From the NCBI GenBank assembly GCA_947247005.1, contig OX365947.1, positions 36,350,760 through 36,414,759 of the forward strand: a DNA stretch of 64,000 nt. Reading direction: 5' to 3'. The DNA comes from Spisula solida (Eukaryota; Mollusca; Bivalvia; Venerida; Mactridae). Positions within the stretch are counted from its first letter, which is position 1, and the number at the start of each line of letters is the position of its first letter. Position numbers and translations under genes: made by a program. The notes beneath the pieces were generated by a model. The model ran no database searches. It worked only from the letters and a program-made list of their open reading frames with translations, and was not told where the DNA came from. Positions 48,880-59,262 of the stretch are shown here, in pieces.

Positions 48880-50530
48880 CACATTTTGAATCGCTTGAGT
48901 TCCGTGCGACAGCAGTAAAGACCATTCTACTATCGCTGACCGCCGTATGAATATAAGTCCCGCAAGATAAACGCAACGGCGCAAGTGGCATGTCGACTTT
49001 TTACACGTTTTTGCTTGCGATTCGCCGATAACGTTAGTGTTTTAATGTAGCCATGCGGTGAGTGGGACTGCTGTATGAGCAACGTACAGCAACAGCCTTT
49101 TAATGTATGTAATCTATCTGGATATCTGAGATGTCTGAGGCTTTTAGATAGTGTTTCGAGGTGGGTTCAAAAAGTTCTTAGACTGGCCATTGTAATGTAA
49201 GCACGTTAATTGAAAATTGATAAATGATATAGGTTCGGAAAGCAAACTAAATTATCAACAAGACTGTATGAAAACACAATGGCTTCAATTTTTATCCTAG
49301 TTTTAGTAACTATAGTGACAGATAACTAGCGCATGTCGTACAATTGCTGTTTTACAATTTCTAACTTCAAATATGCTCACTATCTAAATCTGTACGTACT
49401 TCACAGTACGGGAAGAGGTTGTCTGGCGTATATGAATGGGTTAGTATATATATTAATTCATTTGGACAGTGTCAACAGTAGAATTAACATCCGTTAACAA
49501 GACGAACGTCGACCTTCTATAGCACCAAAATAACGCCAGTCTGTTCAACTTATAAAATGATTCAATGGGCCACGGGCAAATAATTGGTGCTTGGAACTCT
49601 GGTTTTTAAGTGGCATGTAAGATTTAGTGTGGGAATGATCACATTGAAAATGAACATAACGTCCATGGGCACGTCACATATAACGTAAGTACACTACGCA
49701 CTCGCTAGAGATTGATTTATTGAAGACAAATTTATTTTCTAAATATGAATGCTACAGAATAATTTAATTGTTCCTTAGAAAGTCTTAGTAAATGAATTGT
49801 TGATGTTTACCTAAAATGGGTACAACGCCATCGTAAATATATTGCTCGTAGCAGGGAAAACTTCCAGAATGAGAAAAGGATATTATAGTTTGACGATCAA
49901 ACCTCATTTAATAATGACGTCAGGTAATCCATGTGCTTTTACGATGTAAACATTTTTTTATTTCGTAACATACGTTGGTGAAATTTTGCGTACATATTTA
50001 GATTCTTGTGATTGAATTTCACTTTGAATCTGATACGAATACTATATATTTTGTAAGATAAGCAAAGTACGCGAATTACTTGAACAGCCCTCGTATAATC
50101 CGGTTGCAGCAGTGGGTAACAACTATTCGAGTGGCGACTGGTTATTACATATAGTAAAGTCCAATTAAGCAATCAGGTAGTACATCTTAATGAATTATAC
50201 ATAACGCAGTGCGTAGTATGGCTTATTTAAGTAATGAAGAACGAAATCGCACAGAAACAAGACACTTTATGTTTCTCATTAAACATTCGATTGGTAAGTA
50301 AAATTCAGAATTCGTGGCATTGTAACATCATGTTATTGTATGCTAAAAACTAATACTGCAGAAAACAGCGATATTTATTATGTCTGTACATGTTTTATGT
50401 GTAGGCCGCGTTTAATATCGGTTGTGGAATTTCTTAGGTGAACTTGAAATTTGACTTAAAATCAATTAGATGACAACACTAATTGAAACTTTGTATCAAC
50501 ATAATCTTTGTTACCAGGAAATAAAATTAA
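48880..50530. other. Copy-3 stretch missing from copy 1; no gene seen
   Basis: No coding, RNA or repeat structure is recognised apart from flanking elements. Copy 1 joins the two sides directly near 19025, so either copy 1 lost it or copy 3 gained it. Confidence 0.4.
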
Positions 50531-52224
50531 ACAGGGTGTTTTAAAATATATGTTACAGTTTCGTTAGTTAATAAAATTCTTATTGAAATTTATGTAATCA
50601 TTATACAACTACAGATGAAAGAGGACATTATGAAATTTTATGACATATCCAACCCTCCATAAAAAAAGATCGTATTAAGTCAGATAGCGACGGCAACACT
50701 CAACTTGTAACCAGCCGAGCACATAAAACATTAACAAACATACAAGGCACAATGTCCAACTGAACGGGTACATATTCCGCCTAAGTCCAAGCTGTTCCAT
50801 CCTCCAAAAATGTTTCTATATAAAAATGTCTTGTTGATATATGACATCAAGCTCGGTAAATAATGACGTTTTCATGCTTCCTGAAGTTATCTATCATTAC
50901 TGTGCACAGTTCTTATGCTACATTTCTTTCTGTTCACATTTTTAAGTCTTTCACCATGTCAGTTTATATTTTAGATTCCCTTAACATTCCAATCGTTTAA
51001 TGAATTTAGGTTGGGCGATTGGGTAATTTCAGAACACGTGACGATGTCGTTACTAAACCAAAAATAACATAATTATCTTAACTAAACATTTTTGCAAATA
51101 TGCATACTGAAGACACATTTTTCTGACTAGGTTTGAATGTTTCATATGGAGTCAAATTTGGAAATGCTCTCTTTCAACTGTGTGTTTCGTTTTTGATTAA
51201 GTGCATAAATTAACAATTGTACGAGGGGTGATCAACAAATACGCGGATAAGTGCTGTGGTTTCTTTTTTTTTCATTGTAAGTCATTCAAACTTTATACAC
51301 ATGAAGATAAACTTATTTAAAATGGATTCACTGCTGCTCAACAATATTGACCAAATTCTGAACGAACGCGGTTTCCTATGGCAACGTAACTCGTCGTCAT
51401 GCGGCCCAAATGTTCTTCTTTTCCAACGGTGCACTTAGCAAACGATAATGTATCATTTGTGCGTTTGTAATATTATAATTTTCTAATGGGTGGGTTATGA
51501 ATATACAATGATATAATATTACGTTCATTATTTCCAAAAAATGTTTTAACGTCAAAATTCCGTTTTAGAGCTATTTGTTGTCTGAAAACGAGTTCGATGC
51601 AGAAATCGGCGACAAAAAGTCGCGTGGCCAATTAAATGTCATAAAATACCAATGATACTATTGCAAATGGCAACACATATGTAATAGCACACAAAACAGG
51701 TGTCTGTCTTGGGTATTCTCTCATATATAGCCATGCGAAATCAATGCTGACAGGCGAATGGGCTATACAACGTCAATAACGTCAAATTACGCCATCAATA
51801 TTAGTGTTCTCCAGCAGCTATTTCTTATGATTTACATACAAGTTGCAAAGAAAAAAATATAGATTTTCGGTTGACAGGTCTATGAAGTGTATCTGGTGCA
51901 CAGATTTTTTAGAATCATTCAATGCGTTATAAAGTATGAATTGTGCCACGAATGAGTATATATAATGTAATATGTAATGACGTCGCGATGACGTTGGACC
52001 GGTGTAGCCATAGTGACGTTGCGGTTTCTATATTTTTTTCGATCAAATATTACATTGAATTTAATGTTTTTATAATTATGTATTTGTAAAACGCCAATCT
52101 ATTAGCTGACCGATTTTCTTCAATATTGGTCACGTTACAAGAATTGTACAGCATTTTTCCGCGTATTTGTTGATCCCCCACATACTAACTACGAAACTGT
52201 GACATATATTTTGAAACACCCTGT
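50531..52224. mobile_element. ACAGGGTGTTT TIR element carrying a nested MITE
   Basis: Left ACAGGGTGTTTTAAAATATA and the right end caaaatatatgtcacag in inverted form match over about 38 bp with a few mismatches (50531-50568 and 52187-52224). Copy 1 retains only the right terminus (near 19135-19173). A 961-bp mariner-like MITE sits inside. No transposase seen. Confidence 0.6.
51222..52182. mobile_element. Mariner-like MITE nested in copy 3
   Basis: Starts CGAGGGGTGATCAACAAATA and ends with the inverted form ...TATTTGTTGATCCCCCACA; TA flanks both sides (51220-51221 and 52183-52184). Copy 1 shows the uninterrupted TA site near 19130. The termini resemble those of 17725-18661, while the interiors do not obviously match, so these are two subfamilies. 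The TIRs carry mismatches here, suggesting it is older than the copy-1 element. Confidence 0.8.
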
Positions 52225-52850
52225 ACTAGAAGGTTATAAAACTAAGTAATACAATATAGATTATTCAATTTGGATACAAAAGAAAACGAAGCTCATTCTT
52301 GGTTTTTTTTAAAGTACATCAAATCTGTTACTAGTACATGTAAACATTAGAAACTGTGGTTTGAACTATTTGTGAAACATTAACACCAAGTTAAATACTC
52401 TTTACGAAATAGTTAATCCACAGATAATATCAATTATCGCATGATATGCGTTTTTAATGCTCCATACGATGCTTCATAATTATGTTAGATAGGACCACCT
52501 GCCATGATCAAAATATTACGAACTCAATATATATCACAAAACATTTTTAATTTTATTTGCCAATCACAACGCTAACGAAAACATTAATATTACAAACAAA
52601 TAAGCTCTCTTAGGGGTAGCTTTGTCTACATGAATATTATCATGTTTTTCTTCGTTTTAATTAACAAAAATAATACAACTAGTAAAACGTTAATACAAAA
52701 AATTATACGAACATTCGATTTTATGCTTGTTAACCTGGTATTAACCGCCAATGTCTGGTTGAAGTTTGCTTGTATTAGATGCACTAAAATGAATTTGAAA
52801 TGCATATATATGATATTGCGATTTATCCAGGGCAGGGTTAGCTTTCTAAT

Positions 52851-53789
52851 AATATATAATTTCAGATACCGTATCCAGCATATATGATGCAATAGACAAC
52901 GTGTTTCCAGGCTATAGTACAAATGCGAGTAGAACCATAGAGTAAAACGCATTCGAATTTGAACAGTTGCGCCATTAGCATGCACCAATCAAAACATGAG
53001 CTACATTGGCGTCTGATCTGATGGTATTGAATTGTCGTCATATACAATGAACACGTCGTAACTTTGTACGCACTTTTGTGCTAGACGACATTTTAAAAAT
53101 ATACATTTCACTTCCATTTCAGTTTATAAAACGTAGTACAAAAATATATATTCAATCAACAACTGAATAATATAATCTGATTAAAATATACGAATATCAA
53201 CGTATGTCACTCTTTCTGTTTCGGTTACTCGGGACATGATCAATTTCTATAGAATAATTTGTACAGCAGATGATTTGGTCATTGAATACAATATCACTAG
53301 CACTTCAATAGCAAAATAAATAATCGCAACAATGTGAAACTTTTTAAGCGAGCATAAAGTTGGTAAATAGAGACATAAATAGCAACACTAAATAATCACC
53401 TAACGATATGATCAACTAACGATAAAATGTAACAAGTACGTTCATTTACCCACGTATCAAGTACTAGAACTTGAACATTCTCACAATTTACAAATAGTGT
53501 CGAAACACTTAGTTCACAAATTAACAGAAAAAAAGCAATTACATTTTCACGCAATTATTCTACACATTGTCATTACTGTCACATATCCAATTCCAAACCA
53601 ACACATTTACACAAACAAAAATAGATCAGGCCGAAACATTTCCATTGTAACCTACGTACCTAATAATAACAATGAAGTAATAGTTTAACTATGATAGACG
53701 ACGGCCACTCTTAGAGTGCTAATGAAGCTCAACAAACATAATATTTATTATATAAATGAGAGGGTGGCCATGAAGTTCAACTTATGAGC
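52851..53789. other. Non-genic flank after the duplicated array
   Basis: No coding region or recognised repeat. Frames of up to 120 codons on the minus strand (52626-52988) span the end of the duplicated unit and have no motif. Confidence 0.5.
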
Positions 53790-54186
53790 CGTTTTCCAGG
53801 TAAACCGGGTTAGTGACAAACTTATCAATATCATGATAATATAGCTTTAGAAACACAAGATTCTTAGCAACAGTTTCTGAAAATTATATTTAATTTCGTG
53901 TTTTGATAAAACGTTGTAATTTGCTTTTAGATAAAAATGAGATGTATTAAACCACTAACCCTCGTTTTTCTCAATATGGTTACTTTTCAGAAATTTATCA
54001 CCAGAGCAACAACAGAATATATCCTAACATAATTCATAAGAAAACCTATATCTAAGACATAGTTCTATATTATCCAAGTACTTAACATCAAATGAAAATC
54101 ATGACTTTTTCTTCATTTAAGAGCTTTTTTTAAATCTGATGACATAATTACGATATGATGTCACTAAGCCCGGTTTTCCTGGAGAA
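53790..54186. mobile_element. 0.4 kb inverted-repeat element
   Basis: Left cgttttccaggtaaaccggg then ttagtgac, matched in inverted form by gtcactaagcccggttttcc at 54160-54186. The outside is flanked on both sides by 'gtggccatg.agttcaac' and 'atataaatgag' words, suggesting insertion into, or duplication of, a local repeat. A single terminus of the same type lies at 109-142. Confidence 0.65.
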
Positions 54187-56282
54187 TTATTACATAAATA
54201 AAATAGTGGCCATGGAGTTCAACAAACATATATGTATATATATAATATAAATGAGTTAGAGGGAACAATGATCAACACTAGCATTCAAACAACTGTAGTA
54301 TATGAAAGCACCGAGTCAGATATTGGGTCTGTTTGGCTGATTAGACCTGACAAGATTGTATATGACAAAACGACACAATTACTGACCAACCTGTTACACC
54401 ATAAAGAATTAATCATTGTGAACCATAAAACATGTATACATTTACATACATACACTATTTACAACAATAGTATTATTTTTAATATACATTGAAATTATAT
54501 AGAAGTACATGTATATATGTAGAAAATATACACTGAATATATGTACTAACTAGACAATTATCTCTATTTGTGAAAGTTACCTTAACTGAATCTGCCATTT
54601 CCATATTAACATACGTTTTGTAAATGACAAAACGCGACGTATCCAAACTGCAAAAACCACATCCTAAACAATACAAATAAATTACAAGGCCGCAGGTAAT
54701 CACCCGCAGGAAACTATTTGACTTGTACAACATAGGTTTCCCTATGAACTACATGTTAACCTATATAATTCCGTATTTATTTTGATAGTAGATGGGCTCA
54801 ACAGTTGATACCGCGTGCTTAATTTCTTAATGTAACTAATTTCCTAAGGCTTGATAATTAATATAATTGTTGATACGTGTAGGTATTAGTTTCCGATGAA
54901 TTACGTCTAAAACAACGGGATTGGCTACTAGTCACTAAGAGAAACACGCCGTTGTGTTTCATATGCTATGATACCTGTGCTTTGACGGTCAATATTTCGA
55001 AGGTCAATATTATAATTGTATATTAATCTATTGATCCGGCAGACTAGTGATAATACCCTAATGTGGTTATAAGCTGGTATAATATTTGTAAATCAAACCT
55101 TATCTATAAAGTTATACATTCTTGCAATGTTTGTGCTACTTTTGTATGTGTTTTGTGTGCTCGGTTGTTTCAGTTCGGCATTGTGCCTTGTATGTTTTAA
55201 TGTTTTCTGTGCTCGATTGGTTAAGTTGAGTGCCGCATTCCCTGTCTGACTCTATATTATCTTTTTGATTGCTAAAGCATTTACTTGTATATCACTAAAG
55301 TCGCTACGCCCTTGCTTTGTTCGAAATTGTCTTAATGAATGCCGGTTACAGGTCCATATGCAACGTAAAGCCCCGATAAAACAATAATAAAGGTGATCGT
55401 GACACATGACAAAATATTAACGCATTATCCTTCGAAGGCAGTTTGCGTCATGTGTTTTAGAGCGCTTGATGATTATCATTATGAATGTTTTTTCTCAAGC
55501 ATAGCTAATAGTGTGGCGGTAGGATCAATGTGCGGGCTAGAATCAAACAATGCTTATGATTTTGTTAGATAGAATCATACATGTCGTATTGTGAATTGAC
55601 ATTATTATAACACTGAACGTTTAATGACGAGGAACTGGGTATTTATATTATAGTAAACGTTCACATGTACACCAAAATATCATGTAACATGACCCCATAA
55701 ACAAGCAGATTTTAAATAATATTCCTGTCAAAGACCAACGTTTATTGTGCGTTTCAAAGCGTTTCAGTGTATTACACGTTGATCTAAATTCGAAGTAATG
55801 GAATCGGTTTGACTTAACAAAATGTTATTGTCTCATTCCTAAATCAGGACACGCTGGTAAGAAGTTTAAAGTTTCCAATTAAATTGACATAAACTCATTA
55901 ATTGTTGAACAACGAGGACGGAAATTGTTGATTCAATTCGCAGTGACATTTCAATTAATTTGTTAAATCAGAATAGAAGCTATGTTTTTTTCTAATGAAC
56001 AATAATTAGAACTATTTCAGTATTGATAATGTCAAGTAATTATTTCGCTTTGATAGCAGTTTGCTTTGATAATCTTTGCATATTTTGTTTGGTGCTTAAT
56101 CAGCCACGTAGCAATTATTACTGGACGCTATTCACAATTATAGTCTAGGGTATGCATAAAATGGTTAAATCTAGCATAATTAAATAGTTATTACATATTC
56201 TAACATAGCACGTGAGATTTGCCTTCTTTGGGTATATTGAGCATACCATATTTTATTACCGCGTTAAAACATAGCTGATTGG
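54187..56282. other. Non-genic intergenic DNA
   Basis: No gene is recognised. A dispersed word set 'tgctcgattggttaagttga', 'gtgccgcattccctgtc' at 55210-55250 recurs near 22920 and 39718 in the duplicated units. Frames at 54232-54733 have no support. Confidence 0.45.
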
Positions 56283-56390
56283 TGACGTCACGTTTGACGT
56301 CATATACTATGACAAATGACGTAACAGTGACGGTAATGTTCCTAGGAAAGAAAGAGGTTTGACGTCAACCTGTCTTGTTGTTCTATAAAT
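56283..56390 (+). promoter_or_regulatory. CRE-like octamer cluster with TATA-like box
   Basis: TGACGTCA occurs at 56283, 56295 and 56360, and TGACGTAA at 56317: four CRE/ATF-type sites in 85 bp. A TATA-like TATAAAT follows at 56384. Such a cluster is far denser than elsewhere in the window, although isolated copies occur inside repeats (18530, 25440, 33698). No coding exon is recognised downstream on the plus strand, so it may be an unannotated promoter, an enhancer for the neighbouring receptor gene, or part of an unrecognised repeat. Confidence 0.3.
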
Positions 56391-57443
56391 GGCAGAACAT
56401 TGGCGATGTTAGAATCGAAATAATAAATAGGAAGCTGTGCTTTGTTGTGTTATAAAATATAGGCACTCGTTTGAATGCATCCAAACACGTGCTTATATTT
56501 GATTACGCAACAAAACAAAGCTACGTATTCATTTTTTCTTAACTATTATGTATAAATTGATTATTCAGACCAGTCTCTTGTTTACATAACATTATGTACA
56601 TAAATATAGCAATTTCCCTTAGTGAGTAAGGTTTTGGTTCTCATTGCCTGTTTCTCCAATTAAAATGTTTAAAACATTAAAAATACAGTTATGATATTGC
56701 AATGTGTGTATACCAGTGACATACCTGATTTAACGGACTAAGTACGAGTTTTTGTAGCGCTCTTCCGATTCTCGCGAGTGCTACCGTCCATGTCTGATTT
56801 CCTATTGCAATTTATCTGTTTTCAGAATTGATGTAGTACATTTACTAAAATTTCCGTCCTTATATCTTTCAGAACTAAAACACGAGTAATTTAATGTAAT
56901 GAAATCAGTAGCAACGCAACGAATATATTTTATAGCAATGTCAGGAAACTAGTGTTGTACCAACAGGTGCTGGGCATGTGGATATGACCCACGTGGTCCC
57001 CTCTTAAGCCCAATAACACATAAAAAATATTCAGATCTCTGTATAAAATAGTTTATACTGAGGTCCGATTTTGTGCTATTTGTTCGGATCTTGCTGTCAT
57101 ATCCAAACACCTGTTGCTGTACCCTTCAACTATCAAGTGAATGTATTATAAGCGTAATAACTATACTCGTACAACGACTCTTCAACACTCTTCAACACTG
57201 CTTACGTTGAGTTTTGAAATGTCATTGAATACTAAGGATGCTTTGATAAAATATGAATATGCTAATGTGTTTATGTATATTCAGTAATAAACTGTTGATA
57301 TAATAATTATAATGTATGTTATTATCAAAATAAATCATAATAGCGTTACCCGAGCGCAATATGACAGGGACTTGAAATGTTAGCAATTGATAAGCGGATA
57401 ATCAAGCGTTATTATTCCAAAGTCTGTTTCTGCTAGATACCAG

Positions 57444-57500
57444 TATAAATGGTCTGACAGCTGTTCTCCGTCGATGTTTTATTCATCCAGAGCAGTAAGT
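57444..57500 (+). promoter_or_regulatory. Possible TATA box and first exon with strong splice donor
   Basis: TATAAAT at 57444-57450 is followed 51 bases later by GTAAGTAT (57495), a near-ideal 5' splice site. A short non-coding first exon around 57475-57494 is possible. This is opposite in strand to the receptor gene and overlaps its likely 3' end. Chance occurrence is quite possible. Confidence 0.2.
57478..57483 (-). terminator. Candidate poly(A) signal of the receptor gene
   Basis: AATAAA on the minus strand, about 550 bases beyond the stop codon. In AT-rich DNA such hexamers are frequent, so this is only a candidate. Confidence 0.25.
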
Positions 57501-58035
57501 ATAATGCTTACATCATATATCATACAAATGTATCCATCAAGACAGCAAGGAATCAGTGGTACACAACAACTGTCATCCATCATCCTTTGCCTTCAGGCAG
57601 AGTAAACACAATTCCTCAATCAGTCTGAATGTACAATAAGGAAATATTCCACACGGAACTAAAGGCAAGACTGAAATTACATTGTTTTCGGATTAACCAC
57701 ATCGAGTCTTAGATAGACACGTTGCAACCTTGCAGATACAATAATTGAAACCTATCATTTACGCAATTGTTACGCAATAGCTCAATATTACATTTTTTAC
57801 AACTACTGCATTGCTATTTGATTGTTCCGCTTCTCGTAAATGGGTATGCTGGTTTGAGAAATGTCTTACACCGTATTTTATAATACGAACATATCATATT
57901 TATACCAACGCTTCTCACGTATTTACAGGGTATCAAAGTCACTAGCACTTCAGCTATGTTAAACAAGTCATGTACATGTGCTTTTCAATAGCAATCTAAT
58001 TTAACGAAATCTAGTACCGATTATACGAACGCAAT

Positions 58036-59157
58036 TCACAACGCTGTCTCCGGTCCCGTGAAAACTGTCTTTCCATTTTCGGTTGGCAATGTCATGTATT
58101 GTGAACACTCGCGATCGTTCGGCATTGGTCCTGCTTTAAAAAGCCGTTTAAACGTTTCTCGGAATTGTCGGCTCATCCCACAGTATATGAAAAAATTCAG
58201 CGGGTAACTCAGCAAAATAAAGAAATTCGACAAAAATGTCATAATTGAATACACATTTTCAGTAAATAGATTTAACACAAATGTGTTATCCGCCACATAC
58301 AATGTCATTATAATCCCAAGAGGAAACTCGACAAGTAAAAACAGTCCAACAACCGCTATCAACATCAGGGTGGTACAATTACTCTCCTTTAATTTACGAG
58401 ATTCGCTCTTCTTGTTCTGTTGGAGCAACAACATCCTCCGAACTCTGGCTTTACGCATCGCGAGGATTAAAAGGCCGTTTAGAACAACAAGTGATATACA
58501 TGGCACTAAATGGATGAATATAATTCTGAACCAGAAATATATATTTTGATACATATCCATGTTGTTCATGGCCCAAAGCCGAGAATGATAGGAGCATCCG
58601 GTATACGTGATGTTTGGGTTACTCGTGGTAGGCACTAGCTCGGGCACATAATAAAAATCGATGAAGCGAGTAAGTTGAGATACAAACGCTACAAGGTATA
58701 CGATTACCGTCGCTCTTAGAACATTAGGTATGGTGCACCATGTTCGAGCTTGTAGCGAATGGCAAATGTATATATATCTTTGTACAGCCAGTCCGACAGT
58801 TAGCCATATCGAGGCAGTGTGAAAGATGGTAGGAATGTTTTCATATAGCATCTTGTATGGTAGGCACCATCCGAAGGGAACAAACTCCTTGTAATAACCC
58901 ATAGAGAAAAAGTATACGAACACAGGCAGTGGTATTACTCCAGTCATCATATCCGAGAACGCCATGCCAGCGAGGAGGACATTCGTGGGCGATCGCATGT
59001 GTTTCTTTAGTAAAACGGCTATGACGAGCGAGTTGGTCACAACTGTAAGTAGAATTAGGACTGGTGCGACGTATCCATTGATTGGTACGCTATAAGTCAA
59101 CGGAAACATATTTTCAAAATGTAAAATCGGCAGCGGGTATTCTTCGTAGTCACTCAT
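58036..59157 (-). CDS. Sex peptide receptor / myoinhibitory peptide receptor-like GPCR
   Basis: A complete 373-residue class A GPCR in one exon. Family: the neuropeptide receptors that in arthropods and molluscs respond to myoinhibitory (W-amide) peptides and in Drosophila also to sex peptide; plasma membrane, G-protein coupled. Visible features: TM1 about 29-51 with N42; TM2 about 57-80 with D69; C98 and C188 for the TM3-ECL2 disulfide; TM3 with the family-typical HTASIWLTVGLAVQRYIYICH, where QRY (126-128) replaces DRY; N-glycosylation site N182-I-T in ECL2; TM5 with YFWFRIIFIHLVPC; basic ICL3 followed by RKLKESNCTTLMLIAVVGLF into TM6 (P279); TM7 with SYPLNFFIYCGMSRQFRETF, in which YPLNF stands in place of NPxxY, then helix 8. 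The C-terminus GPETAL ends in a class I PDZ-ligand pattern. Length and ends look intact with no frame damage. A splice acceptor 7 bases before the ATG supports this start and a 5'UTR intron. The exact ligand cannot be told; another FMRFamide-type subfamily is the alternative. Confidence 0.92.
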   Translation of the reverse strand: MSDYEEYPLPILHFENMFPLTYSVPINGYVAPVLILLTVVTNSLVIAVLLKKHMRSPTNVLLAGMAFSDMMTGVIPLPVFVYFFSMGYYKEFVPFGWCLPYKMLYENIPTIFHTASIWLTVGLAVQRYIYICHSLQARTWCTIPNVLRATVIVYLVAFVSQLTRFIDFYYVPELVPTTSNPNITYTGCSYHSRLWAMNNMDMYQNIYFWFRIIFIHLVPCISLVVLNGLLILAMRKARVRRMLLLQQNKKSESRKLKESNCTTLMLIAVVGLFLLVEFPLGIIMTLYVADNTFVLNLFTENVYSIMTFLSNFFILLSYPLNFFIYCGMSRQFRETFKRLFKAGPMPNDRECSQYMTLPTENGKTVFTGPETAL

Positions 59158-59164
59158 GTTGAAA

Positions 59165-59182
59165 CTGAAAATAGAAATTAAA
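59165..59182 (-). other. 3' splice site upstream of the receptor start codon
   Basis: The minus strand reads AATTTCTATTTTCAG and then TTTCAAC-ATG. The pyrimidine-rich tract and CAG fit a 3' splice site; the coding exon would begin at 59164. The upstream 5'UTR exon should be at higher coordinates on this strand, possibly beyond the window. Its donor cannot be picked out reliably. Confidence 0.6.
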
Positions 59183-59262
59183 CACTATTTTATAATTTCT
59201 TCAGTAAGGCGTTCATATTTCATATGTGCCATTTGAGGAGCCACAATGAAAAGTACAATTAT

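Larger units (their letters stand above)
39390..52850 (+). repeat. Large duplicated unit, copy 3
   Basis: Begins at the equivalent of position 22530 in copy 2 (aattttcaagac, ttaaatctactat) and runs through the same marker order to 'gatttatccagg' near 52822. It lacks the sequence equivalent to 19.8-22.5 kb. Copy-3-only insertions include elements at 39866, 44771 and 51222. No host gene is recognised. Confidence 0.75.

Noticed and set aside
52626..52988. Opposed 120- and 85-codon frames
   Set aside because: Both strands open only because of AT-rich composition; the left part is a duplicated repeat with indels in copy 1.
58283..58549. 88-codon plus-strand frame
   Set aside because: Shadow of the receptor gene on the opposite strand.
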